DNA from: Physella acuta
Taxonomy: Eukaryota > Mollusca > Gastropoda > Physidae
Reading direction: 5' to 3'
Assembly (NCBI RefSeq): GCF_028476545.1
Contig: NW_026732666.1
Span: 1-64,000 of the forward strand
Length of the DNA stretch: 64,000 nt
In this document: in pieces, positions 22,465 through 35,700 of the stretch
Numbering within the stretch: position 1 is the stretch's first letter
Layout of the letters: each line of letters starts with the position of its first letter
The notes under the pieces: model-generated
What the model was told of the DNA's origin: nothing
The model's database searches: none
The model's input: the letters and a program-made list of their open reading frames with translations, nothing else
Translations under genes and position numbers: made by a program

Positions 22465-22687
22465 GACTGTCCAAAAGGCAGGTGAAGTAGAGTTCGCCTG
22501 TTTCTGTGCCCTCGGCAAATGATGGGATAGTGTGGTCAGCATTATGCCCACTCGCCTTTACTTTCCCTAGCATGTGTTTGCTACCTATCGGAGTGGACTT
22601 AGTGACGATCTACTGACTTGCAACCGGATTCGAACTCGCGACTTCCGTGTTAGCAGTCAATCGCTCTACTGCTAGGCCACGCCGTCC
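22465..22687 (-). mobile_element. tRNA-derived SINE (duplicate of 4648-4860)
   Basis: Same box A and box B on the minus strand at the homologous position in duplication copy 2. Confidence 0.75.
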
Positions 22688-22852
22688 TATGGTTATGTAC
22701 AATGCACCAGATAATTCTTATACATCAACATGGCATTTTACTATTTATAAACGACCAATTTCTTTAAGTCGAGTCTAATTACCTTCTTGTTTTATTTACA
22801 CAGAATCCGGATGAAACCCTAACAAACCGACATCGTATCAACATCTGCCAAC

Positions 22853-24046
22853 ATGTCTTTCACTGCGTCTGGCATCAACTACACCACATACCTAGCGGCC
22901 TCAAAGGGTCTTCACATCGTCTTCATCATTCTAATTTTACTCTCCAACGTAATCCTCCTCTTTAAAGTCTCGAGACAAAACAGATTCCTCTACTCAACAA
23001 AGTGTATCATACTCATCTCCCTAGCATTCGGCGATGCCTTTTGTGCGCTGTTTTCTTTGGTTGCGCAAACCAAAGCCATGTTCCAAGAATATCCGATAGG
23101 ACCGTCTTGCAGCTTATCTCTATCAGCTTCAGTATACGAGTACCACCTTCTCAATTTTGTCTACGGCGCTGGGCTAGTAACTCTATGTGCCGAGTACGTT
23201 CATCGACGGAAAACAACTACTCCAGGAACGGCAACTCAGAAAGATTTTCTACGTGCTGTTTTAATCAGTAGCGTCCCTTGGTTTCTGGGGTTAATCATTG
23301 TTTTACCGCTAACAATGGCTGGTGTAGATCTAGGCCTGTGTCAATTGAACTACACGCTAGACAGATTAAGGGCGCAGACAATCGTCTCTACAATTTTACC
23401 TGCAGTTATCGCTGTGTGTATATCTTCAGTTTTGGCCTACGGAAATTGTCAACCCGGACACACACAGACAACTGAGCTGAACACAGCACAGAGACCGGCG
23501 TTCGGCTACATTGAGACCGCACCCCCAACATATGACCATCAGGCGCCGCCTTACACTCAATCAACCCATGCGCATTATCCTGTACAGAATCAACACCTAC
23601 CAGCGTACCATCAACCGAGCTATCAACAACAACCCCAGCAGATAAGCTACCAGCCGCAACAGATGTCTAACTACTCATACGAACCCAGCAATGTATTCAG
23701 CCCTCAAAAATTTAACGGCTCCCTTGAAAACAACGGCTCCCCATACTACACCGGCTCGCCACAATTCGCCGGCTCCCCACACAACACCGGCTTACCCGCC
23801 ACCACACACACAGCCGCCACCACCTCCTTCAACGAGAGATATAAAATTCTCACCCTGGCCGTGACCTTCTTCTTCCTCGTCATGCCGCAAGCGGTGTTCT
23901 ACTTGGCCTACACCATCAGCCATCTTGCTGTCCTACCTGGGGTGACCTACACGGCTTTAACAGACGGCTTCATGTACCTGATGCTGCTCAGGCCTGTAAT
24001 CACGCCCATCATTACGTCACAATCATCCTACTTAAAATATTGTTAA
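22853..24046 (+). CDS. Seven-transmembrane receptor, divergent rhodopsin-like, paralogue 1b
   Basis: 397 residues, colinear without gaps with 5026-6219 and differing at about 17 positions. Topology, the C86-C163 pair, E-Y-V at the DRY site, R-P-V-I-T at the NPxxY site and PPTY (224-227) in loop 3 are all kept. Several changes cluster in loop 3, and four fall within 15 residues of the third extracellular loop (about 357-371). The acceptor TTTATTTACACAG at 22,803 precedes the start, as in paralogue 1a. Equal length and an open frame argue that both copies are functional. Role as for 5026-6219: a membrane receptor of unknown ligand in a local cluster. Confidence 0.85.
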   Translation: MSFTASGINYTTYLAASKGLHIVFIILILLSNVILLFKVSRQNRFLYSTKCIILISLAFGDAFCALFSLVAQTKAMFQEYPIGPSCSLSLSASVYEYHLLNFVYGAGLVTLCAEYVHRRKTTTPGTATQKDFLRAVLISSVPWFLGLIIVLPLTMAGVDLGLCQLNYTLDRLRAQTIVSTILPAVIAVCISSVLAYGNCQPGHTQTTELNTAQRPAFGYIETAPPTYDHQAPPYTQSTHAHYPVQNQHLPAYHQPSYQQQPQQISYQPQQMSNYSYEPSNVFSPQKFNGSLENNGSPYYTGSPQFAGSPHNTGLPATTHTAATTSFNERYKILTLAVTFFFLVMPQAVFYLAYTISHLAVLPGVTYTALTDGFMYLMLLRPVITPIITSQSSYLKYC

Positions 24047-24175
24047 AATGACGTCATCACCTCACCGAGCAATCATTACCTCACAATCAACCTGCATACA
24101 ACGTAATTAAATTCATGTCATTAGTAGGAAATCATAAGGTCACAATCAACCTACCTGCAACATAAAACCACGTCA
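24008..24175. repeat. Tandem repeats of receptor C-terminal coding end (3 units)
   Basis: Units start at about 24,008, 24,072 and 24,131 (ATCATTACGTCACAATCA and variants). One fewer than in the 5026-6219 copy. Confidence 0.75.
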
Positions 24176-24747
24176 AAACCACAGAAAAGGAACTTAGATA
24201 ACGAAGAATAGGGTAGCTGTGAGTACATAACACGCTTGTCTAAAATGAACTGACCAAAACAATGTGTGCTGGAGAGGTACGTCTTTGAGTCTCCGGCGGC
24301 TATACAGGATTTACTTAAGTCACTTCAAGCTTGATCAGACAAACATCGTGTCAAAATTAGACCCTTGACATCAAACTTGACAACGTGCAGCTAAAGTTTA
24401 ACAATAAGTTAACCATTTCGCAAATGTTCAACCCGGACACAAAGACGTCACATTCCATCTACTATATGATATTTTTTTCATTTCTCGTACACATAATTTA
24501 GGTACACTAATAACATTGTGTCACATCCAGATGACTTTTAACAAACCTCACATACGTACATCACAAAAAATAAATATATGTTACAATGAATTAACTTACA
24601 ACAGTATTATTTTCTTTAGAATATTAATGTGCATAAATGTATTGCATTCTTCTTCATTAAACGACAGTATTCATGCTCATCATCACTATAATCTTTACTT
24701 TGTAAAAAAAATATGAAAACTTTGTGTTTCTTGGTCACGTGATTTAT

Positions 24748-24918
<171 letters not shown>

Positions 24919-25189
24919 GTATTTATGTGGAAATTAACTTTTTTTATACATGGATTATCGACGGAGGCAGACTTGCCACACTCGTATAGGCTAACGACAA
25001 ATTTAAAAAAAAACGGAGAGACACTGAAGGATGTAGACTGTGTCTAGACCGGGTCAACGTGTTGTAAATAGACCACTCCCACAGGGAAGGATCAACTTGA
25101 CAGTAAGCAACGCCGCAAAAAAGTAGATCCTGTCTTCATGTTAACAGCTCTCTGTCGTGTATGAACTAATACTAGCTGGCTAACGAGTA

Positions 25190-25830
25190 TCCATAAACCA
25201 TTGTCTATCATAGCCTAACAAGTTTCAAAAACACTAACCTAACATGTTTCAAAAACCCTCGTCTAACTTGTACCATAAAACTCTAGCCTAACATGTTTCA
25301 GAAACCCAAACCTAACATGTTTTATAAACCCTAGCCTAACATATTTCAAAAACCCTAGCCTAAGATGTTTCAAAAACACTAGCCTAACATCTTTCAAAAA
25401 CCCTTTTCTAACATGTTTCATAAAACCCATGCCTAACTTCTATCAGAAACCCTAGACCAATATGTTTTATAAAACCCTAGCCTAACATGTTTCATAAAAC
25501 CCTAGCCAATCTATCATACAACCTTGTCTATTTTATACCCTAAAACATCAGCCTATCCTGAAGCCTAAACTCGGAACCTAAACTTTAACTTATACTATAA
25601 AACCCAATCCTAACTTGTACGATAAAACCAAATCCTAACTTGTACAATAAAATCCTAGCCTAACTTGTACTACAAAACCAAATCCTAACTTGTACCATAA
25701 AACCATAGCCTAACTTGTACCATAAAACCCTAGCCTAACTTGTATAATAAAACCCTAGCCCAACTTGTATAATAAAACCCTAGCGTAATTTGTACCTTAA
25801 AAACCTAGCCAAAGTTTTAAAAAGAGGCTT
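25190..25830. repeat. CCTAAC-type degenerate satellite, copy 2
   Basis: Roughly 30 units of CTAACTTGTACCATAAAACC and CTAACATGTTTCAAAAACC type. It extends beyond the duplication edge toward the promoter of the next receptor. Confidence 0.75.
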
Positions 25831-25886
25831 ATCTTTTTCAAGATAGCATTGGTTAACCATCATAAAATTTTATCTGGCAACACGGC

Positions 25887-25957
25887 TATAAATATGCGGT
25901 AACAGTACGAACTCGCTCTCAATCTACAGGATAAAGTTACTCCACTCCTGGTGTCAG
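25887..25957 (+). promoter_or_regulatory. TATA box and first (leader) exon of receptor paralogue 3
   Basis: TATAAATA at 25,887-25,894 is followed about 30 bp later by a probable start region, then CTCGCTCTCAATCTACAG and a strong donor GTGTCAG|GTAAGA after 25,957. The matching acceptor TTTTTTTTACACAG is at 27,835, 51 bp before the receptor start codon. A worn copy of this promoter and exon is at about 53,700-53,772. Confidence 0.55.
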
Positions 25958-26075
25958 GTAAGAATTTTGTTTAGTTGTCTCAGGAGCAATGGCGTCGCTA
26001 GGTCGGGTGTCACCAGGTGAGGCACCTAATGGTTTCACCGCCCCTCCCCCCACTACCAAAGGGAAAAAATAAAGG

Positions 26076-26183
<108 letters not shown>

Positions 26184-27316
26184 CAGCTCCCTCCGATTTT
26201 GTCAAATAGTGTCTATTTGTACACTCATTATATTAATCCAACTATACATTTTGCAGTTAGTGTCATCATCTTCCCCCTCGCCCTGGTATAAGCTTTAAAT
26301 TGTTCATAGTTAATACTAACAATATTTGTCAATAGTCGGTTGTAATATTTTTCTCTACAGTCTGCATGTCTAGATCATTGTTCCCCCCCCCCCCACTTTC
26401 AGAATCGTCAATTTGCACTAATAGTAGTCTACTTTTTAACTCTCATTAACCATTCACTGAACTGGCAAAAAAAAAAACCATTTATTTTTATACATTTTGC
26501 TATTTGTTGTCTTGGTGTCACCCCCCCCCCCCCACAAACGGTGTCAACCGGTGCGATTCGTACCCCTGACTCTGTCCTGCGATGCCTCTTCTCTGACGTT
26601 TGTTTAATTAACTTTAATCTTGAATGTATCATAAGTAACCTATAGAAATGTTGTCTATTTATATTGTAACCTATTTAGTAGCAAGACTGTAATTTAACGA
26701 TAGGTGACTTGGAATTTAAAAAAAACCTAAGAGAAAATGTTTTATTGTAACGGTATCTGCCATTACGACACTCATGACTTAGCGGCTTTATTGGTGTAGT
26801 AAAATATGTTTAAACTGGAACAAAGGGGACGGGCTATGTCTAGTCGATCCCGGAAATAAAGAGGAAACCCCCCTTCCCCCATCCCATACTTAAAATATCG
26901 TTGTATTCTTCTCAATTGAGATATAATTAATTTATTAAAAAAAAATAACAGCTAGTAAAATTTCCCAAATAGACAAAGAATAGTAAGAATGCATTTTGTA
27001 AAGCTATAAACATATTTCGAATGGTTCACTGAACAAGTGGCTATCGGATAAGAAATTTCTGTAAGCTGAGCTACATGGTCTAGAAAAGTGTCATTTATTA
27101 ATTTAAAATTGCATATAATCTTATTCCAGTGGGCCCACCGGTAATTTCCCAGCAGCCACCCATTTTCTCTCTATTTCCCAGCGACTCAGTCCAGCGCTGA
27201 ACTTGAATTTTCGCATCTTACTTTTTAAAATAACAATGTAATTGTGTTTCAACATCTCCTAGCTTCGCGTGACTTGGGTTTAAGAAACATCTTAGGCTAG
27301 GGTTTTGACTAAGAAT

Positions 27317-27571
27317 CATAGGCGTAGCGAGAGGGGGGGGGGCGGACTGCACCGGGTGACACCATTTAGGGGGTGACACCAAGGCAAAAAATAGCAAAAT
27401 ATATAGACAAAAATTTTAGGGGTGGTGGGGGGCTTGCAAATCGAAACATTGAGGGGGGGGGTACAAATCGAAAATTTAAAAGTTTGTCCCAGGGAAGGGT
27501 CGCTACGCCTATGGGGGTGGTGACACCATTACGTGCCGCACCGGGTGACACCCGACCTCGCTACGTCACTG
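27317..27571. mobile_element. hAT-like MITE with perfect 8-bp target duplication
   Basis: Left end CATAGGCGTAGCGAG, right end CTCGCTACGTCACTG. Flanked on both sides by CTAAGAAT (27309-27316 and 27572-27579). It lies in the leader intron of paralogue 3. Confidence 0.85.
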
Positions 27572-27886
27572 CTAAGAATATAAGAAGTTTTTTTTTTTTA
27601 AGTAAGTGAAAGCAATTAGCGAATACTGATGTAATCTCCAGTCGTTTTTTTGTGAGCTTTAAATGTAAAAATAAATTATGATAATCTTTTCGTTAACAAG
27701 CCAGTTATATTTAACAAAGAGCTAGATGTCAAAACTATTACCTGGTGAACAGCAGGTAGAGAAAACTTTAAAAATAAGGTTTTAATCGTGTCACCATAAC
27801 CTTTCACGAGACTTACATTCTTTTTTTTTACACAGTTAGAAAAACAGTACGACACGTTTTACATTTAACTCTACACTAAACTAAAG

Positions 27887-29059
27887 ATGTCGGGGTATTC
27901 GGAATCCGTTGATGTTGAAGCAGTGCAGTATGCTACGAAAGCACTTCTTATCAGCTTCATTATTGTCATTACCATCTCAAACGGTGCTCTCGTCATCAAA
28001 ATCATGAGACGAAAACATTTTCTGTACAGCCCAAAACACCTGCTGCTGATATCACTGGCTGTAGGGGACATTTTCTTGGCGCTGTTCGCCTTGGTCATAC
28101 AGGCCAAACTAATGTTTCAGATGCATGAGTTAGGATTAGAGGAATGCCGGAAAGGGATTTACTCTAATGTGTACGCAAATTATCTTCCAAATTTTGTGTA
28201 TGGATTCGGTCTCGTTGTTCTATCAGTTGAATTTGTGTATCGTCGGAGATCAAAGAGACGAAGAACAACAGGTAATTACGAATTGCTTCGAAGTTTTCTG
28301 ATCAGTAGCCTGCCTTGGTTTCATGGATTGTATCTTATCGTCCTACCACAGACCTTCGCAGGCGTGGATCTGAATACGTGTAGACTTAGCTTTACACTTG
28401 AAAGAACAAGTGGACAGATTGTTGTGTCCATGGTACTCCCTGCTTGTCTGGCACTGATAACGGCTGTTGTTGTCGTCTGCTTCAAGATAGACCGTGGTTA
28501 TGTCCAGCACCTAGAGATGACGTCAGGTGACCGAACGTTTGCCAGTGGTCAAGATACTGAAGATATTATAGCACAACACAGACAACCAGATGCGATGAAC
28601 GTGCCTGCATATAATGCTGATCCACCTTACTATCAATCACAGAGTTCACCTTATTACTCACCACAGATCACACTTTATCCAACACAGAACCCGCCTTACT
28701 ATCCACCACAGGATGCTCCTAATTATCCACCACATAATCCATATTATCCACTACACGATTATGTCAACAACAGTTCAAACGTCAACAACCTGACAGTTGT
28801 GGTAAACGACAACATCCCAACGATACCATCGACCAACGCTATCTACCCAGAACAAAACAAGATTCTCTCTCTAGCGCTGATCTTCTTTATTCTAGTGACG
28901 CCGTTAGCCGTTTATTACCTGGTAGCTTTAAACACCGATCTGACGTCATCAGCACTGACCAACATTGTGCTTGAGCAGGGCTTGATGTGGCTCATGCTGC
29001 TTAGGCCTTTCGTCACTGCCGTCGTCACCTCACAATCAGCCTACATAGAACAGCTTTAA
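27887..29059 (+). CDS. Seven-transmembrane receptor, paralogue 3
   Basis: 390 residues in one coding exon, the start being the first ATG after the acceptor at 27,835. Helices lie at about 19-40, 51-72, 98-119, 135-157, 176-199, 325-347 and 361-381. Class A marks: SNG in TM1 (31-33), LAVGD in TM2, C87 and C165 as the likely disulphide, PW in TM4, P185 in TM5 and P339 in TM6. The DRY site reads E-F-V (115-117) and the NPxxY site R-P-F-V-T. Loop 3 (about 201-323) has PPYY at 246-249 and 269-272, both PPxY-type WW ligands, and several Tyr/Pro runs. The C-terminal tail is only about ten residues. The gene has a TATA promoter and an intron of about 1.9 kb in its leader. Closest relative in the window is 14442-15689. 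Ligand unknown. Confidence 0.85.
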   Translation: MSGYSESVDVEAVQYATKALLISFIIVITISNGALVIKIMRRKHFLYSPKHLLLISLAVGDIFLALFALVIQAKLMFQMHELGLEECRKGIYSNVYANYLPNFVYGFGLVVLSVEFVYRRRSKRRRTTGNYELLRSFLISSLPWFHGLYLIVLPQTFAGVDLNTCRLSFTLERTSGQIVVSMVLPACLALITAVVVVCFKIDRGYVQHLEMTSGDRTFASGQDTEDIIAQHRQPDAMNVPAYNADPPYYQSQSSPYYSPQITLYPTQNPPYYPPQDAPNYPPHNPYYPLHDYVNNSSNVNNLTVVVNDNIPTIPSTNAIYPEQNKILSLALIFFILVTPLAVYYLVALNTDLTSSALTNIVLEQGLMWLMLLRPFVTAVVTSQSAYIEQL

Positions 29060-29218
29060 TTGTCAAGCTGCCCATAACAAACAGTAAATATAACACCTTT
29101 GCAACTGGAAGTGTAAGTTAAATTACACTGTTCCACTTAAATGCAAGAAAATACTATTATCTTGATTAAAAAATAGCCTAGAATTACTAACATACTCACA
29201 AACACACACATATATATC

Positions 29219-29515
29219 TATAGGGTCTGCATGGTCGAGTCAGTAAAGCTCATGTATGTTAAAACGAAAAGTCTCGAGTCCGAACCCCTGGGCACATTAG
29301 GATCAATTGGTGGGGACAGCATCTCTTCTATGAAAGACAACTCCAAAATCAAACAACTGCTGCATTTGTTCTTGGTTGGACAAAGGCTATGGAAGTAAAT
29401 CCAAAAATAAAAGCAGGCTGGAATCGATATCAACGGCCTATATGGCGCATAACAAACTGACACATAATACTTAATTGTGTTGAAGGGAATCACTTTTTAG
29501 CAATTATACTTAAGA
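29219..29515 (+). mobile_element. tRNA-derived SINE, different subfamily
   Basis: Box A-like TGGTCGAGTCAGTAAAG and box B-like GAGTCCGAACCCC at tRNA spacing, then an unrelated body ending in a GAAGAAGAAG tail. Confidence 0.6.
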
Positions 29516-29543
29516 ACGAAGAAGAAGAAAGCAGACACACACA

Positions 29544-29641
<98 letters not shown>

Positions 29642-29645
29642 TAAT
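29544..29645. repeat. (AT)n microsatellite
   Basis: About 90 bp of TA with a short CA stretch at each side. Confidence 0.95.
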
Positions 29646-30039
29646 AAAGATTGAAGATATCTTCCCGTCATACTAAGATGTATAACTTCTTCTAGGCATA
29701 TGTTGATGTTTGTCCTAATCTTAGCATATCGTCTAGCATTATTTTGTAAGGGCATATTTTAATTTATGATATCATCAGGGTATATACTGATGTGAGGATA
29801 ATGTGATGTACGATGTCTTCTCGACATATTTTGATGTGTAATGCCGTGTCGGCATAATGTGTGTCATTGTCTATACATATTTATTAAATTTATGTCATCG
29901 TACTGTGCTCAACTACTATAGGAGAAGATCCTACTTTAAACTGAGAATGATGAGCAATTGCTTTCCGAACGCTTCGTGTTTTTTCAAATACTACTCTTGT
30001 TGTTTAATCTTCACTTATTTTAAAATTTTGGAAGTTATT

Positions 30040-30723
30040 TGCTGATTACGGTTTGTCGCGTTTAAGACATAAAATGGTACTTGGGCGCAAAGCAGGTATA
30101 ACGAAATACATCGCCAAGCTGTCATTCATTCAAGTATGATTATAAATAAGTAAAGAATTTACAATATAGTCTTCGCCTATATATAAAAGTGCACTTACAA
30201 CGTTACGGTCCATGTAGTAGGTGAAGTAGAGTTCACCTGTTTCAATGACATTAGTAAATGGAGAAAGAGCGATGCTGGAATAATGGGATCATGTTGCTGG
30301 GTACAATATAACGAATTTAGCTTTGAAACAGCATTGTAAAATATTAGGAGAACATAAAAAATAAATGGACAACAGGGAGGCGGTGGACCACTATCCTGGA
30401 TATCATCAAATAAAGGTCTTCACAGTGACTTTGACAATAATAACACTGAGCATAGACCTACACCTCGTAATGAATACTGTTAGGTTGAATACTGACAAAA
30501 TTACCCTATGCAGTGCTATTGAATACCCACATTAGTGGCATTATACTTGCATTTAGTATCGACGGCAGTGTTATTGAGTACCCACATCTTCAGCACTGAG
30601 TACCAACATCAGTGACACTGAGCAACCACAGTTTGAGCACTAAACACGCACAGCAGTGATACTGAGTACCCACATCAACGTTATCGATTACCAACAGCTC
30701 CAGGGCTGAGTACCCACTGCAGT

Positions 30724-30725
<2 letters not shown>
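30040..30725 (-). mobile_element. piggyBac-like element fragment, inverted
   Basis: Reverse complement of roughly 8465-9190 of the element at 7500-9528, including the GTCGCG motif, the SINE-tail-like stretch and the GTGGGTACTCAG repeats. Neither terminal inverted repeat is present, so it is truncated at both ends, on one side by an (AT)n tract. Confidence 0.8.
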
Positions 30726-30821
<96 letters not shown>

Positions 30822-31135
30822 TATATTTACAATGGTCACAGCAAAATGTAGTACAGTTGTTAAAATCCATTGAACTATTTTTTTTTATATACAAATGATA
30901 TATTTTGTACCTGACCCTAGTTTTATCTTACACAATCGTATATTATTTGATGGCATCACGATAATTACATTCTTAACGTTAATCTCTAATTTTAAAACAA
31001 CAACAAGATTCACGTTAGGTTGTCAAAAATAACATTTTATTGCAATTTGAATGATTGCCATTTCGAGAAACTATTAAAGAGCAAATGTGCGTGTTATGAG
31101 TTATATTGTAATACCCACGCTCAAATATATACATA

Positions 31136-31188
<53 letters not shown>

Positions 31189-31190
31189 AA
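30726..31190. repeat. (AT)n, shared repeat segment, (AT)n
   Basis: TA tracts at 30,726-30,820 and 31,138-31,185 flank a segment homologous to 7142-7400 and 54,850-55,110. This is the left part of duplication II copy A. Confidence 0.85.
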
Positions 31191-31965
31191 AAGTTATTCA
31201 AGAAAACATAATTATAAAGCAATCACAAATTTGAATTTAAAGTTAATATTATACAAACAAATTATCAAACACTTGTTTAAAAATTATCAAGTATAGACAA
31301 ACTTAGAAAGAATATTTACAAAAGTTATTTATGAACTTAATTTTTAATGCTACCCTTAACACAGTCTTGTTCCTTTCCTTCTTTAAATAAAAAAAAATCT
31401 TAAGGCACGTTAAAATTGCCAATTTTTAAATGTACATGAAATAATCTATACATTGATATAGCAGCCTAGTGCACTTTTTGAGAGAGAAAACACCCAGGAT
31501 TCTCACCATGTTTGTATAAGTATAGATTAGATCAATGAATTAATCAATGTATTATTGGTATACAATAGTAACTTAAGAGAGACAAATTAAGAGACAGAGT
31601 TTTCTAGGGTTTCTAAACTATTTAAATTCAATTGAATACACTATAATAACATAATTTAAATATCATATGACATTACCCTGTTCAGATATAACCATTGTAC
31701 ATTTTATTTCTAATTCAGAGTTCAAGTAAATTTCTGCAGCCAAGCCTATGCTTAGAAAAGTATTCCTGTAAAGAGACCAAATATTATAAATTGTATCCTA
31801 ACCTCTGAAACAAACTATATGAACTAAAAGCAATTACATTAACACACACTTGCCACCACCCCTCACTCATTCTCCCCACTCACCCCCACCCATACTTCTT
31901 ATACCCATATAGAGATTTTAAAATTGTTTAACAAACAACCAACCTAATGAGAAAATTGTGATGGT

Positions 31966-32577
31966 TTATTTGTTTCCATCATTATTCTTTAGCAGTTCTT
32001 TTACTTCCTTCAAAAGATCATGCTTAAATTGGATCATCCAATCTTGCATAGATTTTTGAAATTCATTGTTTAGTTTTCGCTCTTGAATCAACATTTCCTT
32101 CAATGCCTCCAAAGTATTTGAGCAGTTGGCCAGACTGCCAAGATTGTCTCTACAAAGTGGCAGATCACTTGGGGAGGAAGAATATAGTTTAAATGCAATT
32201 AATGTTTACGAGAGATCATCAAAATAAGATGGCCAGACAAAATATCAAATAATGACCTGTGGCAAAACACACAACATTAACCTATAAATAAGGACATCAA
32301 AACCAAAATGTAATTGCAGCCTTTGCTCCCAAGGGGCCACAAAGGATAAATAAATGATAATTTACGACTACTAAAAATGTATGGTAATAAAACAGAAAAA
32401 TATGAAAGTATTAATTGTATACTTACAGTTTTAACACGCCTTTAACTGTTGTCATTTTTCCCGCTGTATTTGCCTCACAAGAAAGTATAAAACAGCCTGC
32501 GGTATTTTAATAAATTTAAATTAAATGGTAGTTAAAAATGAACCAAATGTCCTAAAAGGTTATTTTACACCAGTTTT

Positions 32578-32631
<54 letters not shown>

Positions 32632-32700
32632 CTTACTAAAAATTAAAGCCATGAAAAGGAAAGATGCTCTGTATCTTTTAACGGGTAGGGCTGCTTGAAC
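31966..32700 (-). CDS. Small signal-peptide/coiled-coil protein, copy A (tail exon lost)
   Basis: Three exons read in phase on the minus strand: 32,637-32,700 (ATG at 32,650-32,652, donor A|GTAAGT), 32,427-32,496 (acceptor CCGCAG, donor CT|GTAAGT) and 31,966-32,167 with a stop. From that ATG the product is about 95 residues. It begins MALIFSCFILSCEA, which looks like a signal peptide, and continues as a charged, probably coiled-coil segment (LKEMLIQERKLNN, LLKEVKELLKNN). Copy B continues into an exon with two transmembrane helices. Here most of that exon is deleted and only its first part survives near 31,756-31,810. This version would therefore be secreted or is a decaying gene. The first exon is also in phase 0 with the upstream AMP-binding exon, so a fused transcript is possible. 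I do not recognise the family. Confidence 0.45.
32581..32630. repeat. (AT)n microsatellite
   Basis: Fifty bases of TA directly beside the first exon's donor of the small gene. The tract is longer at 56,718-56,812 in copy B. Confidence 0.95.
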
Positions 32701-32796
32701 CTAAAAAATTGCAAACAGATGTATCTTATAATAGACGCTTAGTTAAGTATGGACAATGTACGCTAATCTAGTCAGGCTTAAACAACAGACACCAAC

Positions 32797-35700
32797 CTTG
32801 GTAGGTTTAGCTGAACCTGGTCCCTTCGTGTCAAACCTGGTCCTGACCGGGTCAGTGAGGTCCCCGACACAGCCCTCCGTGTAGCGGGTCTTGGTGGTGT
32901 CTGTCACCATCAGTCTAGACACCACACCGGCCTCTGTGGGGGAAACGTGTGGGGGATGTTAAACCAAGTTGCTAAAGTGTATGGGATGTTAAACCTATGT
33001 GTGGTTAGGTGTAAAAGAGTATGGGATGTTAAACCTAGGTGTGATTAGGTGTTAAAGTGTATGGGATGTTAAACCTAGGTAAGGTTAGGTGTTTGTGTAT
33101 GGGATGTTAAACCTAAGCGTGGTTAGGTGTTAAAGTGTATGGGATGTTAAACCTAGGTAAGGTTAGGTGTTAAAGTGTATGGGATGTTAAACCTAGGTGT
33201 GATTAAGTGTTAAAGAAAAGTGTATGGGATGTTAAACCTAGGTAAGGTTAGGTGTTAAAGTGTATGGGATGTTAAACCTAGGTGTGGTTAGGTGTTAACT
33301 TGTATTGGATGTAAAACCTAGGTAAGGTTAGGTGTTAATGTGTATGGGATGTTAAACCTAGGTAAGGTTAGGTGAGAAAGTGTATGGGATGTTAAACCTA
33401 GGTGTGGTTAATTTTTTAGTGTATGGGATGTTAAACTTACGAATGGTTAGGTGTTAGAAAAAAGTGTATGTGATATTTAACCTAGGCGTGGTCAGGTGCT
33501 TAAGTGGACAGGATGTTAAACCTAGGTGTGGTTTGGTGTTTGTGTGTATCAGATGTTAAACCTAGGTGTTGTTAGTTGTTAGAGAAAAGTGTATGGTATA
33601 TTAAACCTAGGTATGAATTGGATGTTAAACATAGGTGTGGTTATGTGTTAAAGTGTATTGGATGTTAAACCTATTTAAGTTTAGGTGTTAACTTGTATCG
33701 GATGTTAAACCTAGGTGTGGTTAGGTGTTAGAGTGTATGGGATGTTAAACGTAGGTATGATTAGTTGGGGATTAGTTGATAAAGAAAAGTGTATTTGATG
33801 TTAAACCTAGGTGTGGTTAGGTCTTAGAATGTATGGGACGTTAAACCTAGGTGTGGTTAGGTCTTAGAATGTATGGGATGTTAAACCTAGGTGTGGTTAG
33901 GTGTTAGAATGTATGGGATGTTAAACCTAGGTGTGGTTAGGTCTTAGAATGTATGGGATGTTAAACCTAGGTGTGGTTAGGTGTTAGAATGTATGGGATG
34001 TTAAACCTAGATAAGGTTAGGTGTTAGAAAAAAAGTGTATGTGATGTTAAACCTATTTTTGGTTAGGTGTCAAAAAGTGTGTGGTATGTTAAACCTAGGT
34101 GTGGTTAGGTGTTTGCTATTGTTAGCTGTATTTAATAAACAGTCAGCTGTCGTTGGTAACAGTTTAACTTGTACTCTATCTTTCGTTGACACGATCTCCT
34201 TTAACCCATTATGACCAAAGTTAAGAGAAAACTGAAATTTTTGAACATCTCTGATGAAAAAAAAACAACTATTTTTAACTAACCAATCAACGAGTAGCAG
34301 GTGACGATGGCGTCATTGCACCGACCAATGACGTCCATGACAGACTGCCGGACGAAGCCGGTGGTGCTGAGGACTTTGAGCTTCCAGTGGGGCTCGTGGA
34401 TGTCTTCACAGTGATAGGAGAGCATCTGGATCATGGAGGGCTGCAGGCTGGCGATGGTGCACTTCTCTTTCTCTATCAGGTCCCAGGTCTGAACGTGCCA
34501 GGAGAAAGGACGGATGGGATTAGTGGTAGGTAATCTAACGAATGGTTTATTTTATTTTATTTGGGTAACACATTCAGAGACGTAATCCTAATCCCAGTTT
34601 GTATCCAATCGAAGTAAACAACTGGAACAATTTAAAATCATTAGACTTACCCATGTGACTCACACAACGACCATACCTCCCTGACCCACATAACGTCCAT
34701 ACCTGACCCAAACAACGACCATACCTGACCCACACAACGACCATACCTGACCCACACAACGACCATACCTCCCTGACCCACATAACGTCCATACCTGACC
34801 CACAAAACGACCATGCCTGACCCATACAATGATCATACCTCTCTGACCCATACAACGACCAAATCTGACCCACAGAACGACCGTATCTAACCCATACAAC
34901 AATCATATCTGACCAACACAACGACATAACCTGACCCATACAACGACCAAATATGACCCATTTAAACAAAATACCTCTATGAACACCACAACAACTTTAC
35001 CTCACTAAACCAACATAACGACAAAAGCTCACTGACCCACACAACGTACATACATCAATGGCCCACACATAAACATACCTCTCTGACCCACACAACGACC
35101 ATATCTGACTCACACAACGACCTTCTCCATACAACGACCATACCTCTGCGACTCACAAAACGATCATACCTGTCTGACGAACCTTACGACCATACTTGAC
35201 TTACACAACGACAATACCTCCTAGACCCACACAACGACAATGCCCCAGTGAACCAAACAACGACCATACCTCGCAGGCCCACACAATGCCCATAACTCCT
35301 GTACCCACACAACGACCATAACTCCTGACCCACACAACGACCATACCTGACCCACACAACGACCATAACTCCTGACCCACACAACGACCATACCTGACTC
35401 ACACAACGACCATACCTCCCTGACCCACACAACGACCATACCTGACCCACACAACGACCATAACTCCTGACCCACACAACGACCATACCTGACCCACACA
35501 ACGACCATACCTGACCCACACAACGACCAAACCTGACCCACACAACGACTATACCTCCCTGACCCACACAACGACCATACCTGACTCACACAACGACCAT
35601 ACCTCCCTGACCCACACAACGACCATACCTGACTCACACAACGATCATACCTCCCTGACCCACACAACGACCAAACCTGACCCACACAACGACCATACCT

